DNA from: Lactobacillales bacterium
GTDB taxonomy: Bacteria; Bacillota; Bacilli; Lactobacillales; Vagococcaceae
Length of the DNA stretch: 8,612 bases
Assembly: GCA_015655485.1 (NCBI GenBank)
Contig: JAATEZ010000465.1
Span: 1-8,612, forward strand
Reading direction: 5' to 3'
Positions 1-6,823 of the stretch are shown piece after piece; within the stretch, counting starts at the first letter, position 1, and each line of letters opens with the position of its first letter. The position numbers and the translations under genes were made by a program. The notes beneath the pieces were generated by a model. It saw nothing but the letters and a program-made list of their open reading frames with translations. It had not been told where the DNA came from and ran no database searches.

Positions 1-114
1 GGCCGTTAGGCTTTGAGCAAATTAGGAAATTGAATATGAATCGTTGTTTGATCCAAAAGAAATATTAGGTTTTCTTATTCTAAAATAAAGAGTAGATGTA
101 TTAAGGAGAACAGT
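1..114. other. Leader region upstream of motB
   Basis: All three + frames close early (stops at 7-9, 14-16 and 66-68), so any upstream gene, motA being the usual partner, ends at or before position 68. I cannot identify which frame is its C-terminus. A TAAAAT hexamer at 81-86 resembles a -10 box, but no good -35 stands at the right distance, so motB is more likely co-transcribed from upstream. The only firm element is the ribosome binding site at about 103-110. Confidence 0.4.
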
Positions 115-891
115 ATGCGTAAAAAGAAAAAAAAAATGGAAGAACATGCTGATGAAGGCTGGCTGCTTCCTTATTCTGACATGTTGACATTGCTTCTAGC
201 TTTGTTTATTGTCATGTTTGCAATGGCCAAAGTCGACGATACCAAATTTAAAGCAGTCAGCAATCAGTTTCACATATTGTTATCCAGTGATAATAGCAGT
301 GGTGGAGAAGGGCTCCTGGATTCGGAGAAAAAAGAAGATACAAAAACAATTGAATCAAAAGATATGACAAAAAAAGAAAATAATGTTCAGGCAGAAAAAA
401 AACTCAAAGAAGAACTTGACGAAAAACAAATCACCGAAGCAGGCGATCAGATCAAACAAAGTCTTAATGAATCAGGTTATGGGAAAGATGTAGAAGTAAA
501 TCTTGAAAAGGAAGGATTGAGGATTTCTATCCAAAGCGGGATCTTGTTTGATTCTGGAAGTGCTGATATTTTGACTTCATTTGATCCGGTTATTTTAAAA
601 ATAGCCGATACCTTGCGCACGCTGAATAATGATATCGTGGTTGCCGGCCACAGTGACAACGTTCCTTTTGTTGGCAACGGCAAATTTCATTCAAATTGGG
701 ATCTGAGTGCTGCTCGAGCCATTTCCGTCATGAACTTCTTAGTGGATCAAGGAAAACTGGATCCAAGCAAATTTTCGATCCAGGCTTATGCAGAGTATCA
801 GCCTAAAGTCACAAACAATACTCCTGAAGGACGTGCAGAAAACAGAAGAGTTGAGTTATTTATTCAGCGAAACCCCCCAAAAATAGACTAA
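115..891 (+). CDS. motB: Flagellar stator protein MotB
   Basis: MotB forms the proton-conducting stator with MotA and anchors it to peptidoglycan around the flagellar motor. The 258-residue protein has a lysine-rich cytoplasmic N-terminus (residues 2-7), then one membrane segment at about 17-38 carrying the WLLPYSDMLTLL motif; Asp22 is the expected proton-binding residue. A Lys/Glu-rich linker (about 65-120) leads to an OmpA-like peptidoglycan-binding domain (about 128-252) with GHSDNVP (178-184), SNWDLSAARA (193-202) and NRRVEL (243-248). GHSDN replaces the commoner GHTDN, a mild change. The start is supported by AAGGAGAA at 103-110 with 6-base spacing, and the length is usual for the family. 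Met8 is a possible second start but lacks its own binding site. No other motility gene is in view; motB probably ends a motility locus lying to the left. The Asp favours proton-driven MotB, though Na+-type MotS cannot be excluded. Confidence 0.95.
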   Translation: MRKKKKKMEEHADEGWLLPYSDMLTLLLALFIVMFAMAKVDDTKFKAVSNQFHILLSSDNSSGGEGLLDSEKKEDTKTIESKDMTKKENNVQAEKKLKEELDEKQITEAGDQIKQSLNESGYGKDVEVNLEKEGLRISIQSGILFDSGSADILTSFDPVILKIADTLRTLNNDIVVAGHSDNVPFVGNGKFHSNWDLSAARAISVMNFLVDQGKLDPSKFSIQAYAEYQPKVTNNTPEGRAENRRVELFIQRNPPKID

Positions 892-935
892 AAAAACTAA
901 ACCTTTTTTATTTGAAATAAGGTTTAGTTTTTTTA
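891..935. terminator. Bidirectional terminator between motB and tmcAL
   Basis: A 14-bp perfect inverted repeat has arms at 891-904 and 920-933, extendable by one further A-T pair inward. The core is CTAAACC paired with GGTTTAG. The left arm begins with a run of A and the right arm ends in a run of T, so each strand gives a hairpin followed by U residues. It lies between convergent genes and can stop both transcripts. The stop codons of both genes touch the arms: motB TAA at 889-891 and tmcAL TAA at 935-933. Confidence 0.88.
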
Positions 936-2105
936 GTTTTTAATTGGACTTCTAGTCAGATCCTGGATCACAATTTTTTCACTGGCTAATTGATAAACCT
1001 CACCAGCTTTGATATCCAATTTGACTAAGGCCTGATTTTTTTTATTGATGTTGCTGATCAATGGATATTTTATGATTTTTTTTTGCTGGTTCAAATAAAG
1101 CTGTCCGACAGCATTAAAACCTAAAATACGGATATAAGGCTTATCTCTGACAGCAAGGATCTCTTCACTTGTTATTTGATTTAAAACATAGGCGGACAGG
1201 CGCGAAAGCCGCACCCAGGTATAACGCTTAGTTTTGACTGTCCCAATAAACTCCTGAAAGCTGCCTGCCTGTTTTGCCGCCGACATCATTCTTTGCTCAA
1301 GTCCTTCAGTCATTTGGTAAATTTTTTTTAATGCCGTGGCCGAACTGGAAAGGAGCTGATACTTTAGGAACGGCCAGTGATCTTCCCAGCGGACTAAATA
1401 ATTTTGCTTTAAATCCGCATAACTTCTATCAGGCAAACTATTTTTTATTAAATCAAAATCATTTTGAAAGACAGCTTTACGCACCGCTGTGGCACTAGCT
1501 ATCTCTTGATTTTTCGAGAAAGAGCGGTCATGGTATTGTGAGCCGCTTCTTGAAACCGGCAAAAGACGCATTGGTTCATTATATTTAGAAGTCTCTTTAG
1601 CATAACTCATCGCCAATATATGATTAGGACTTGAAAAATCTATATCCAGATCCGGATAAAGTTCTCGAAAAACGGTTGCCATTTGTTGCGGATAATTCAT
1701 TCCATTGTTTTTTAATTCTAAAAATTTACTTTCGATTTTTTTTTCATTCTGCTTATAAAAAGCTGCAAAAGCCGAATAATCAGGGGCCGGATCTGCATCA
1801 GTGCCGAAACAAAGATCCGTACATCCCAGCGCCTGTAAAAGTTGAATACTTCCTTTCGCAAAATAATCGGCCGATTGAACCGCAAAAGCAAAAGGCAATT
1901 CAACCACTAAGTCTGCCCCATTTTCTAAAGCAGCCTTAGTTCGCTGCCACTTATCCAAAATGGCCGGTTCTCCACGCTGTAAAAAGTTGCCGCTCATCAC
2001 CACCACTAAACAATCACTTTGGCTCGATTCTCTGGCTTTTTTTAAATGATAGCGATGTCCATTATGAAATGGATCATATTCAGCTACTATGCCGCAACTT
2101 TTCAT
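933..2105 (-). CDS. tmcAL: tRNA(Met) cytidine acetate ligase TmcAL (YlbM family)
   Basis: TmcAL makes N4-acetylcytidine at the wobble position of elongator tRNA-Met from acetate and ATP, which sharpens AUG decoding. The 390-residue length fits the family. The N-terminal nucleotidyltransferase fold opens with GIVAEYDPFHNGH, whose HNGH (14-17) is the HxGH nucleotide-binding signature, followed by SGNFLQRGEPA (38-48) and the acidic-hydrophobic DLVVELPFAFAVQSADYFA stretch typical of this family. A middle SPNHILAMSYAKE segment corresponds to the family's usual SPNNILG-like motif, with His for the second Asn. The ATG start is supported by AAGGAGAA about 9 bases upstream (around 2113-2120). It is last in the - strand operon, separated from yqeM by 137 bases, so it may have extra control or a promoter of its own. 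In Bacillus subtilis the homologue ylbM lies in a different neighbourhood. Confidence 0.93.
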   Translation of the reverse strand: MKSCGIVAEYDPFHNGHRYHLKKARESSQSDCLVVVMSGNFLQRGEPAILDKWQRTKAALENGADLVVELPFAFAVQSADYFAKGSIQLLQALGCTDLCFGTDADPAPDYSAFAAFYKQNEKKIESKFLELKNNGMNYPQQMATVFRELYPDLDIDFSSPNHILAMSYAKETSKYNEPMRLLPVSRSGSQYHDRSFSKNQEIASATAVRKAVFQNDFDLIKNSLPDRSYADLKQNYLVRWEDHWPFLKYQLLSSSATALKKIYQMTEGLEQRMMSAAKQAGSFQEFIGTVKTKRYTWVRLSRLSAYVLNQITSEEILAVRDKPYIRILGFNAVGQLYLNQQKKIIKYPLISNINKKNQALVKLDIKAGEVYQLASEKIVIQDLTRSPIKN

Positions 2106-2242
2106 TTAAAAATTCTCCTTTAAATTATTTGGTTGAAAAAAATCGCTGCAAAAGCCGAAGAACACAAATCACCTTTGAACAATAAAGACAAACAAAAAAA
2201 CGGTTACGGATCTCTCTATATTTGATTCTCTTAAACGTCAAA
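2106..2242 (-). promoter_or_regulatory. yqeM-tmcAL gap, possible weak internal promoter
   Basis: This is the only sizeable gap in the - strand operon. Just after the yqeM stop, the - strand reads TTGACG, then 15 bases, then TATAGA, a plausible but short-spaced promoter for tmcAL. Closer to tmcAL, a small imperfect hairpin (2143-2158) is followed on the - strand by seven U (2142-2136). It resembles a weak terminator but sits immediately before the ribosome binding site. Neither element is strong; read-through from yqeM remains the simplest view. Confidence 0.3.
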
Positions 2243-2998
2243 TTAAAGCGATTTATGGCAAACAAAAAATAAACGTTTAGAGGTGTCATCTGGTGCCTGA
2301 TCCTCAAAATCCGCCATGACCTCAACATCAGAAAAACCGGTATTTTCCAGCATCCGCAGATAACGATCAACTGAATAAGTTCGTTCTTCATGGAGCTCAT
2401 CATAACGGGCAAACAAAGTTTCTTTAGTACGATCTGTCAAATCTTCCGGAATAAAGAAGCTCAAATAGTGCTCAACACTATGTTCCTTTTCTCCAGGATA
2501 GCTATCCCATAAAAAAGCAAAATCATCCGTTTGATAATGATAACTATACTCGTTAAATCCTTCATCGATCTGATAAATAGAATGTACATCAAAGAGAAAA
2601 ATTCCCTCCTCATCCAGTGCTTGAAATACTTCGTCAAAAACCTGTTGAAGCTGCTGAGTATTTTCCATGTAACAAAGGGAATCTGAAAAGCAAGTAATTG
2701 CCTGATAGGTACCCACCTCGGACAAGTCTAACATATTTCCGGAAATAAATTGAACCGGCGCTTCTTCTTTTGCTGCCCGCTGGCTGGCTACAGTCAACAT
2801 CTCTTCTGAAAAATCCAAAGCTGTTACATGAAATCCCTCTTTTGCAAAAGCAATAGCAAGGGCTCCAGTTCCGCAGGCTAATTCCAAAATTTCTGTCGTC
2901 CCCGGCAAAAAATGACGTTTAGAAAAGTCCAGCCATTTTTGATAAAGCTCATGATCCATTACTTCATCATAAATCCGCGCAAAAGTTTCATAAATCAT
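2243..2998 (-). CDS. yqeM: Class I SAM-dependent methyltransferase, YqeM family
   Basis: This is a predicted cytoplasmic methyltransferase of unknown substrate. The 251-residue protein starts with ETFARIYDEVMD, a common opening of small Rossmann methyltransferases. SAM-binding motif I is ILELACGTGAL (about 37-47), motif II ends in the acidic VTALDFSEEML, and FISGNMLDL and the aromatic-rich ITCFSDSLCYM follow. Its position directly after rsfS matches the conserved yqeK-rsfS-yqeM order of Firmicutes, which is the main reason for the name. The ATG starts one base after the rsfS TAA, with GGTGGA in the end of rsfS as a modest ribosome binding site, so translation is probably coupled. The domain call is firm; the substrate cannot be read from sequence. 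Confidence 0.9.
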   Translation of the reverse strand: MIYETFARIYDEVMDHELYQKWLDFSKRHFLPGTTEILELACGTGALAIAFAKEGFHVTALDFSEEMLTVASQRAAKEEAPVQFISGNMLDLSEVGTYQAITCFSDSLCYMENTQQLQQVFDEVFQALDEEGIFLFDVHSIYQIDEGFNEYSYHYQTDDFAFLWDSYPGEKEHSVEHYLSFFIPEDLTDRTKETLFARYDELHEERTYSVDRYLRMLENTGFSDVEVMADFEDQAPDDTSKRLFFVCHKSL

Positions 2999-2999
2999 G

Positions 3000-3368
3000 T
3001 TAGTCCACCCAAGCTGCTACAGGTTCCAGCGGAGCATCCGACCAAAGCTTCTCTAAATTATAAAAACTGCGTTCAGCTTCATGGAACACGTGAACAACTA
3101 CCTCACCCAAATCGATCAGGACCCATTTAGCAGATTCTTTTCCTTCTACACGCTTGATCGATATGTTTGCTTCTTCTTCTTTTTCAATGATTTCATTAAC
3201 GATCGCCTTGACCTGCCTTTCATTACTACCATGACAAATCAAAAAATAATCGGCCAAAAAAGAGATATCCTGCACATTTAAAGCAACAATGTCTTCTGCC
3301 TTTTTTGAGTCGGCAGCTTTCACTGCGATCTCTAATATTTTTTTACTTTCTATGATGATTCCCTCCAT
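3000..3368 (-). CDS. rsfS: Ribosomal silencing factor RsfS (RsfA/YbeB/Iojap family)
   Basis: RsfS binds uL14 on the large ribosomal subunit and blocks joining to the 30S, lowering translation when nutrients run short. The 122-residue protein covers the whole DUF143 domain: LEIAVKAADSKKAEDIVALNV (12-32), ADYFLICHGSNERQV (39-53), a central KRVEGKESAKWVLIDLGEVVVHVF block, and YNLEKLW (103-109). The annotated ATG overlaps the yqeK stop as TAATG, a classic coupled junction. No good ribosome binding site precedes it, but GGAGGG lies immediately inside the gene, so a slightly later non-ATG start is conceivable. The N-terminal MEGIII extends a few residues beyond the usual family start, which adds to that doubt. 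Confidence 0.94.
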   Translation of the reverse strand: MEGIIIESKKILEIAVKAADSKKAEDIVALNVQDISFLADYFLICHGSNERQVKAIVNEIIEKEEEANISIKRVEGKESAKWVLIDLGEVVVHVFHEAERSFYNLEKLWSDAPLEPVAAWVD

Positions 3369-3973
3369 TATTCATTCGCGACCCAAGCATTAAACGTTTC
3401 TATAGTTTTCGGGTAGATTTTCTTTTCCTTCTCAATCAAATGCATCAAGGTATGTTTCGTTTCATAAGCAACAGCTTTATCCAGATCCATTAAGGCGATT
3501 TCTCTGGCTTCCTCTACTCCGGGAAAGTTCCGGCCCAACTCAACATAATCAGCAACATAAATCACCTTGTCTAATGAAGTCATCACTTTTGCTCCTGTAG
3601 TATGCAAACGGATCGCTGACAATATTTCCGGATCCTGGATCCCCAATTCCCGTTGAACTAGAAAAGCACCGATGATGCCATGCCAAATTTGATTGCCATA
3701 ATCCAACAAGTCCAAGTCAAAGGCTTCTTTTTTAAGGATAAACTTCATTTCATCATCTGGACGCTCTTTTGCATAATCATGTGTCAAAGCAGCAATACTG
3801 GCTTTTTCCACGGAAACATCATACTTGGCCGCCAGACCGACCGCCATCTCTTCTACACCAAGTACATGCTTAAAACGCTTTTCACTCATTTGCATTTGTA
3901 CTTGTTCTATGAGCCTTTGCCGATCATATACGATGTACTTGCCACTATAATCCGGCAGGTTATCCATTTTCAT
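3368..3973 (-). CDS. yqeK: Symmetrical Ap4A hydrolase YqeK, HD-domain
   Basis: YqeK proteins are metal-dependent HD-superfamily enzymes that split diadenosine tetraphosphate into two ADP, limiting a stress-associated dinucleotide. In the 201-residue product the metal ligands are visible: His36 (RFKHVLGVE), His65-Asp66 (LTHDYAKE), His98 (WHG), His124 (LHTTG) and Asp142 (YVADYVE). About 17 residues precede the first helix. The ATG at 3973 has AAAGGA about 11 bases upstream; the in-frame ATG at 3967 is further from it and less likely. The chosen start overlaps the end of nadD by 14 bases, and the stop overlaps the rsfS start. The position beside nadD is the conserved Firmicutes arrangement; the family was once guessed to be part of NAD synthesis because of it. 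Confidence 0.94.
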   Translation of the reverse strand: MKMDNLPDYSGKYIVYDRQRLIEQVQMQMSEKRFKHVLGVEEMAVGLAAKYDVSVEKASIAALTHDYAKERPDDEMKFILKKEAFDLDLLDYGNQIWHGIIGAFLVQRELGIQDPEILSAIRLHTTGAKVMTSLDKVIYVADYVELGRNFPGVEEAREIALMDLDKAVAYETKHTLMHLIEKEKKIYPKTIETFNAWVANE

Positions 3974-4610
3974 CTAAATACAATCCTTTCTCTTGAATAT
4001 AGTTTAGTACCTCATCCGGCAGAAAGTATTTTACAGAACAGCCATGTGCGATTTTAGAGCGGATCACAGAGGAACTCAATTCCATTTCAGGAACATCGAT
4101 CCAGATGATCGGCTGATGAGTACTTATTGAAAATTCAGGACGTCTGACACCAACGAATTGGACCAGTTGGCTTAATTCATCGATTCGATACCATTTTGGT
4201 AAATATTCTACCATATCTCCACCAATGATGAAATAATAATCTGTATCAGGATTTTTTTCTTTTAACTCCTTCATCGTATCATACGTATAACTTTTGCCGC
4301 CGCGTTCAATTTCCGCTGTTTCTATGGCTAAGACAGGATTGCCAATAACAGCAAGCTCGACCATTTTCAAACGATGGCTGGCAGAAATGGTCGGCTTAGC
4401 ATCAACATGAGGCGGTAAAAAAGAAGGCATTAAATAGACTTTGTCAAGATCAAGCTGGTGATAAACCTGATCTGCAATGATCAAATGTCCCATATGAATA
4501 GGATTAAAGTTGCCTCCCAGGATTCCAACCTGCCTGCGTTGTATCTTTTGAGCACTTTGCGGTTCGATTTTTAATTCTGTATACATTGTCAATTTATTTT
4601 TAGAATTCAT
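3960..4610 (-). CDS. nadD: Nicotinate-nucleotide adenylyltransferase NadD
   Basis: NadD adenylates nicotinic acid mononucleotide with ATP to give deamido-NAD, an essential step of NAD synthesis and salvage. The protein has 216 residues. The nucleotidyltransferase signature GGNFNPIHMGHL is at 32-43 (HxGH at 39-42) and the second ATP-binding motif SSSVIR is at 179-184. RGGKSYTYDTMKEL, DYYFIIGGDMVEYLPKW and the substrate-loop region between them are typical. The first 27 residues form an extension that Bacillus NadD lacks; its low-complexity look suggests a lineage-specific tail. The ATG at 4610 uses AAAGGAAAG about 12 bases upstream, embedded in the yhbY stop region; the internal ATG at 4586 has no binding site. 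The gap to yhbY is 16 bases and the 3' end overlaps yqeK. Confidence 0.96.
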   Translation of the reverse strand: MNSKNKLTMYTELKIEPQSAQKIQRRQVGILGGNFNPIHMGHLIIADQVYHQLDLDKVYLMPSFLPPHVDAKPTISASHRLKMVELAVIGNPVLAIETAEIERGGKSYTYDTMKELKEKNPDTDYYFIIGGDMVEYLPKWYRIDELSQLVQFVGVRRPEFSISTHQPIIWIDVPEMELSSSVIRSKIAHGCSVKYFLPDEVLNYIQEKGLYLDENG

Positions 4611-4626
4611 AGGTTCTTGCTTTCCT

Positions 4627-4941
4627 TTATTTCAATTTAGCGACTTCTGGACTAAATTTTTGATATTTTTCTTTTGAAGAGGCTTTGTATAGAACAATGA
4701 CTCGACCAATGACTTGCGCAACTTCACAAGGCACCTGCTTTGCCATTTCTTCCGCTACTTCTTTTACTTCTTCTTCCGTATTTTGAAGCAAACTTATTTT
4801 GATCAACTCGCGTTTTTCTAGTGCCTCGCCGACTTGAATGACCAGAGCTTCACTCATTCCGTCTTTTCCAATTTGAAAAATCGGATTTAGGTGATGCGCC
4901 TGACTCCGCAGAAATCGCTTTTGTTTTCCTCTTAATGTCAT
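4627..4941 (-). CDS. yhbY: CRM-domain ribosome-associated RNA-binding protein YhbY
   Basis: This is a 104-residue single CRM (YhbY) domain protein of the kind associated with pre-50S ribosomal particles. The N-terminal LRGKQKRFLRSQAHHLNPIFQIGKDG contains the GxxG RNA-binding loop (GKDG, 25-28), and the C-terminal strand VIGRVIVLY (77-85) is the second family hallmark. The basic N-terminus and basic C-terminal tail fit RNA contact. Start ATG at 4941 follows GAGGG (4951-4947) with short spacing. It is 31 bases downstream of yqeH. In Bacillus subtilis aroE lies between these two genes; it is absent here. Confidence 0.95.
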   Translation of the reverse strand: MTLRGKQKRFLRSQAHHLNPIFQIGKDGMSEALVIQVGEALEKRELIKISLLQNTEEEVKEVAEEMAKQVPCEVAQVIGRVIVLYKASSKEKYQKFSPEVAKLK

Positions 4942-4972
4942 TTTTTCCCTCTTTTCCTGACTTGAACTTTTA

Positions 4973-6082
4973 TTAAATCAGTGCCTTGCGTCGTATAACT
5001 TCTACCCCTTTTGGGGCCCATCCGGCGATCACTGCCGGTTCAGTTACTGTGATCCAGCCCAGTCCGGCAAAAACAATGTCCGTCTTTTCTTTGACTGAAA
5101 ATTCAAAACGGATCAGCTTAGGAAAATTTTCTACCTCATCTGATTGAGGCGGCTGCAGTAATCCGCCGCAGTGTTTTTCATAAAAACCATCAGCGTTCTC
5201 TAATTTAGTCCGGTGGATCAAAACATCATTCGAAACATATGCAATAAATGAGCTGCGCTCCCCTTGAATAAAATCAAACCGCGCTAATCCGCCCAAAAAC
5301 AGTGTTTGTCCAGGATTTAATTGATAGGCCTTCGGTTTGATCTCCTTATTTGGAGAAATAATGCGCAGGTCTTTCTTCCCTAAATAATGAGCCATCTGGT
5401 GGTGATGAATGATTCCAGGAGTATCGATCAGAAAATGCCCATCATCCAAGGGGATTTCAATTTTATCCAAAGTCGTTCCCGGAAACTGCGAGGTCGTGAT
5501 CAACTCCTGTACTCCCGCAGAAGTATGAATGATTTGATTGATCAAAGTCGACTTGCCCACATTGGTCACGCCAACAACATAGACATTGCGGTTTTCGCGA
5601 TAAGTTTCGATTTTTTCAAGCAGTCCAGCCATCTCTGATTTTTTCTTAGCACTGGTCAGAAGAATGTCAACCGGTCGTAAGCCGGCCTCATGAGCACGTT
5701 CCCTCATCCATTGAGTCATCTTTCCTCTTTTTAATGATTTCGGTAAGATATCTACTTTGTTTCCAACTAATAACACCGGATTATCCCCAACAAATCGATG
5801 CAGTCCCGGAATAAGGCTGCCATTAAAATCAAAAATGTCTACTACATAAACGATCAGTGCATCCTCGGCAGCGATCCCCGATAGCAGATGCAAAAATTCA
5901 TCGTCATTTAACTGAACATCCTGGATCTCATTGTAGTGGCGCAAACGAAAACAACGCTGACAATAAACTTCATCTGCTTCTTGTGCCTTTTGCAGTGCGG
6001 CTTTCGGAGTATAGCCTTTTTCTTGCGGTTCCGTTGTTTGAATAGCAGCACCGCAACCAATACAGCGTAATTCTTCTATCAT
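4973..6082 (-). CDS. yqeH: Ribosome biogenesis GTPase YqeH (circularly permuted)
   Basis: YqeH is an essential-type GTPase required for 30S subunit assembly in Firmicutes. The chosen product is 369 residues, matching the usual length of about 366. It opens with a zinc-ribbon, CIGC (7-10) and CQRC (41-44), then a circularly permuted GTPase: NKVD (G4, 108-111) and TSAK (G5) come before GVTNVGKST (G1, 171-179) and DTPG (G3, 220-223). TTSQFPGTTLD lies between G1 and G3. The C-terminal domain ends in ITVTEPAVIAGWAPKGVEVIRRKALI. The frame stays open to 6175, but the extra 31 residues lie inside yqeG and do not match the family N-terminus. The start at 6082 makes an ATGA overlap with the yqeG stop and has GGAG about 12 bases upstream, so translation is probably coupled. 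Confidence 0.95.
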   Translation of the reverse strand: MIEELRCIGCGAAIQTTEPQEKGYTPKAALQKAQEADEVYCQRCFRLRHYNEIQDVQLNDDEFLHLLSGIAAEDALIVYVVDIFDFNGSLIPGLHRFVGDNPVLLVGNKVDILPKSLKRGKMTQWMRERAHEAGLRPVDILLTSAKKKSEMAGLLEKIETYRENRNVYVVGVTNVGKSTLINQIIHTSAGVQELITTSQFPGTTLDKIEIPLDDGHFLIDTPGIIHHHQMAHYLGKKDLRIISPNKEIKPKAYQLNPGQTLFLGGLARFDFIQGERSSFIAYVSNDVLIHRTKLENADGFYEKHCGGLLQPPQSDEVENFPKLIRFEFSVKEKTDIVFAGLGWITVTEPAVIAGWAPKGVEVIRRKALI

Positions 6083-6606
6083 AATAGATTCTGTCTCCAT
6101 TTCATTTCTGGGTACTGTTTTACTAAATAATTTTTTACAAACCGTTCTAACCAGCGATTGATCCTTGTGTTCCAAGCGTCTGTTTCAACAATTGGTTTTA
6201 CAAGAACTGTCCGGATGCCTGCCCCATTTGCTCCGCGAATATCTGTCAGAAGCTGATCCCCCACCATGAGCAATTCTTCCTTTGACAGACCCAGCTCCTT
6301 CTCAGCTTTTTTAAATCCTCGCTTAAAGGGTTTCATTGCCCGGGAAATAAATGTCAGCCCCAGGCGGCTTACTACTCGTTCAATTCTGGATTCCTTATTA
6401 TTAGAGATCACGACGACGGGAATTTCTGCTTCTTTCATCTGCTTGATCCAATTGATCAGCTCAGCACTTCCATCAGGATCATTCCAGGCGATAAGGGTAT
6501 TATCTAAATCTGTCAGAACTGCCTTGACACCTATTTTTTTTAGCTGTTCTGGTGTTATTAGATAAACAGCTTCCAACATCCAGGTTGGTTTAAACATAGA
6601 AAACAT
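6079..6606 (-). CDS. yqeG: HAD-superfamily phosphatase YqeG (subfamily IIIA)
   Basis: This is a predicted cytoplasmic phosphatase of 175 residues. HAD motif I is LTDLDNTL with nucleophile Asp33 and acid/base Asp35. Motif II is VVVISNN (Ser68), motif III the lysine in AMKPFKRGF (Lys92), and motif IV MVGDQLLTDIRGAN (Asp117, Asp122), so all catalytic residues are present. The short insert between motifs I and II fits the IIIA subfamily. The family resembles phosphatidylglycerophosphate phosphatase-type enzymes of plants and yeast, but substrate assignment here is unproven. Start ATG at 6606 follows the strong AGAGGAG (6618-6612) at 5 bases. It is the first gene of the operon and overlaps yqeH by four bases. 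A perfect inverted repeat stands 23 bases upstream of the start. Confidence 0.93.
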   Translation of the reverse strand: MFSMFKPTWMLEAVYLITPEQLKKIGVKAVLTDLDNTLIAWNDPDGSAELINWIKQMKEAEIPVVVISNNKESRIERVVSRLGLTFISRAMKPFKRGFKKAEKELGLSKEELLMVGDQLLTDIRGANGAGIRTVLVKPIVETDAWNTRINRWLERFVKNYLVKQYPEMKWRQNLL

Positions 6607-6628
6607 GGGAACTCCTCTCAGACAGCCA

Positions 6629-6649
6629 GATATTTATCAATTAAATATC
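6629..6649 (-). promoter_or_regulatory. AT-rich perfect inverted repeat ahead of yqeG (candidate operator)
   Basis: GATATTTA at 6629-6636 and TAAATATC at 6642-6649 form a perfect 8-bp inverted repeat around five bases (TCAAT). The 21-bp dyad lies between a possible -10 box (TATAAA on the - strand, 6658-6653) and the ribosome binding site of yqeG. Its length and symmetry fit a dimeric repressor site; a weak RNA hairpin is the alternative. No convincing -35 box accompanies the -10, so the promoter itself is uncertain. Confidence 0.4.
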
Positions 6650-6680
6650 CGCTTTATACTTTAATCATCACGACTTTGCA

Positions 6681-6711
6681 TAAAAACAGGAGCACTCCGA
6701 AAAGTACTCCT
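6681..6711 (-). terminator. Intrinsic terminator of the amino acid transporter operon
   Basis: On the - strand AGGAGTACT pairs with AGTGCTCCT (one G-U pair) around TTTCGG, at 6711-6688, and is followed by GTTTTTATG. The + strand copy has an A-C mismatch at the wobble position, which shows that the - strand is the functional one. It lies about 110 bases past the ATPase stop and separates that operon from yqeG. Confidence 0.8.
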
Positions 6712-6823
6712 TGATCGTTCCATATTCATTATACTGCATTTCATCCTATATTTCATCTATTTCACACGAAGTCTCTTGCAATAAACAGGAATTTTAAAGA
6801 AAAAAATAATTTTTCCTCATTTA

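Noticed and set aside
3..68. Open + frame at the left edge as the end of motA
   Set aside because: The 21 codons show no recognisable MotA C-terminal features, and the other frames are equally possible.
2136..2158. Hairpin plus seven U on the - strand before tmcAL
   Set aside because: The stem is short and bulged, and it sits directly ahead of the tmcAL ribosome binding site; calling it a terminator would leave tmcAL without a promoter.
2125..2412. A 95-codon - strand frame overlapping the end of yqeM
   Set aside because: It is mostly an alternative frame of the methyltransferase gene, with no binding site and no recognisable domain.
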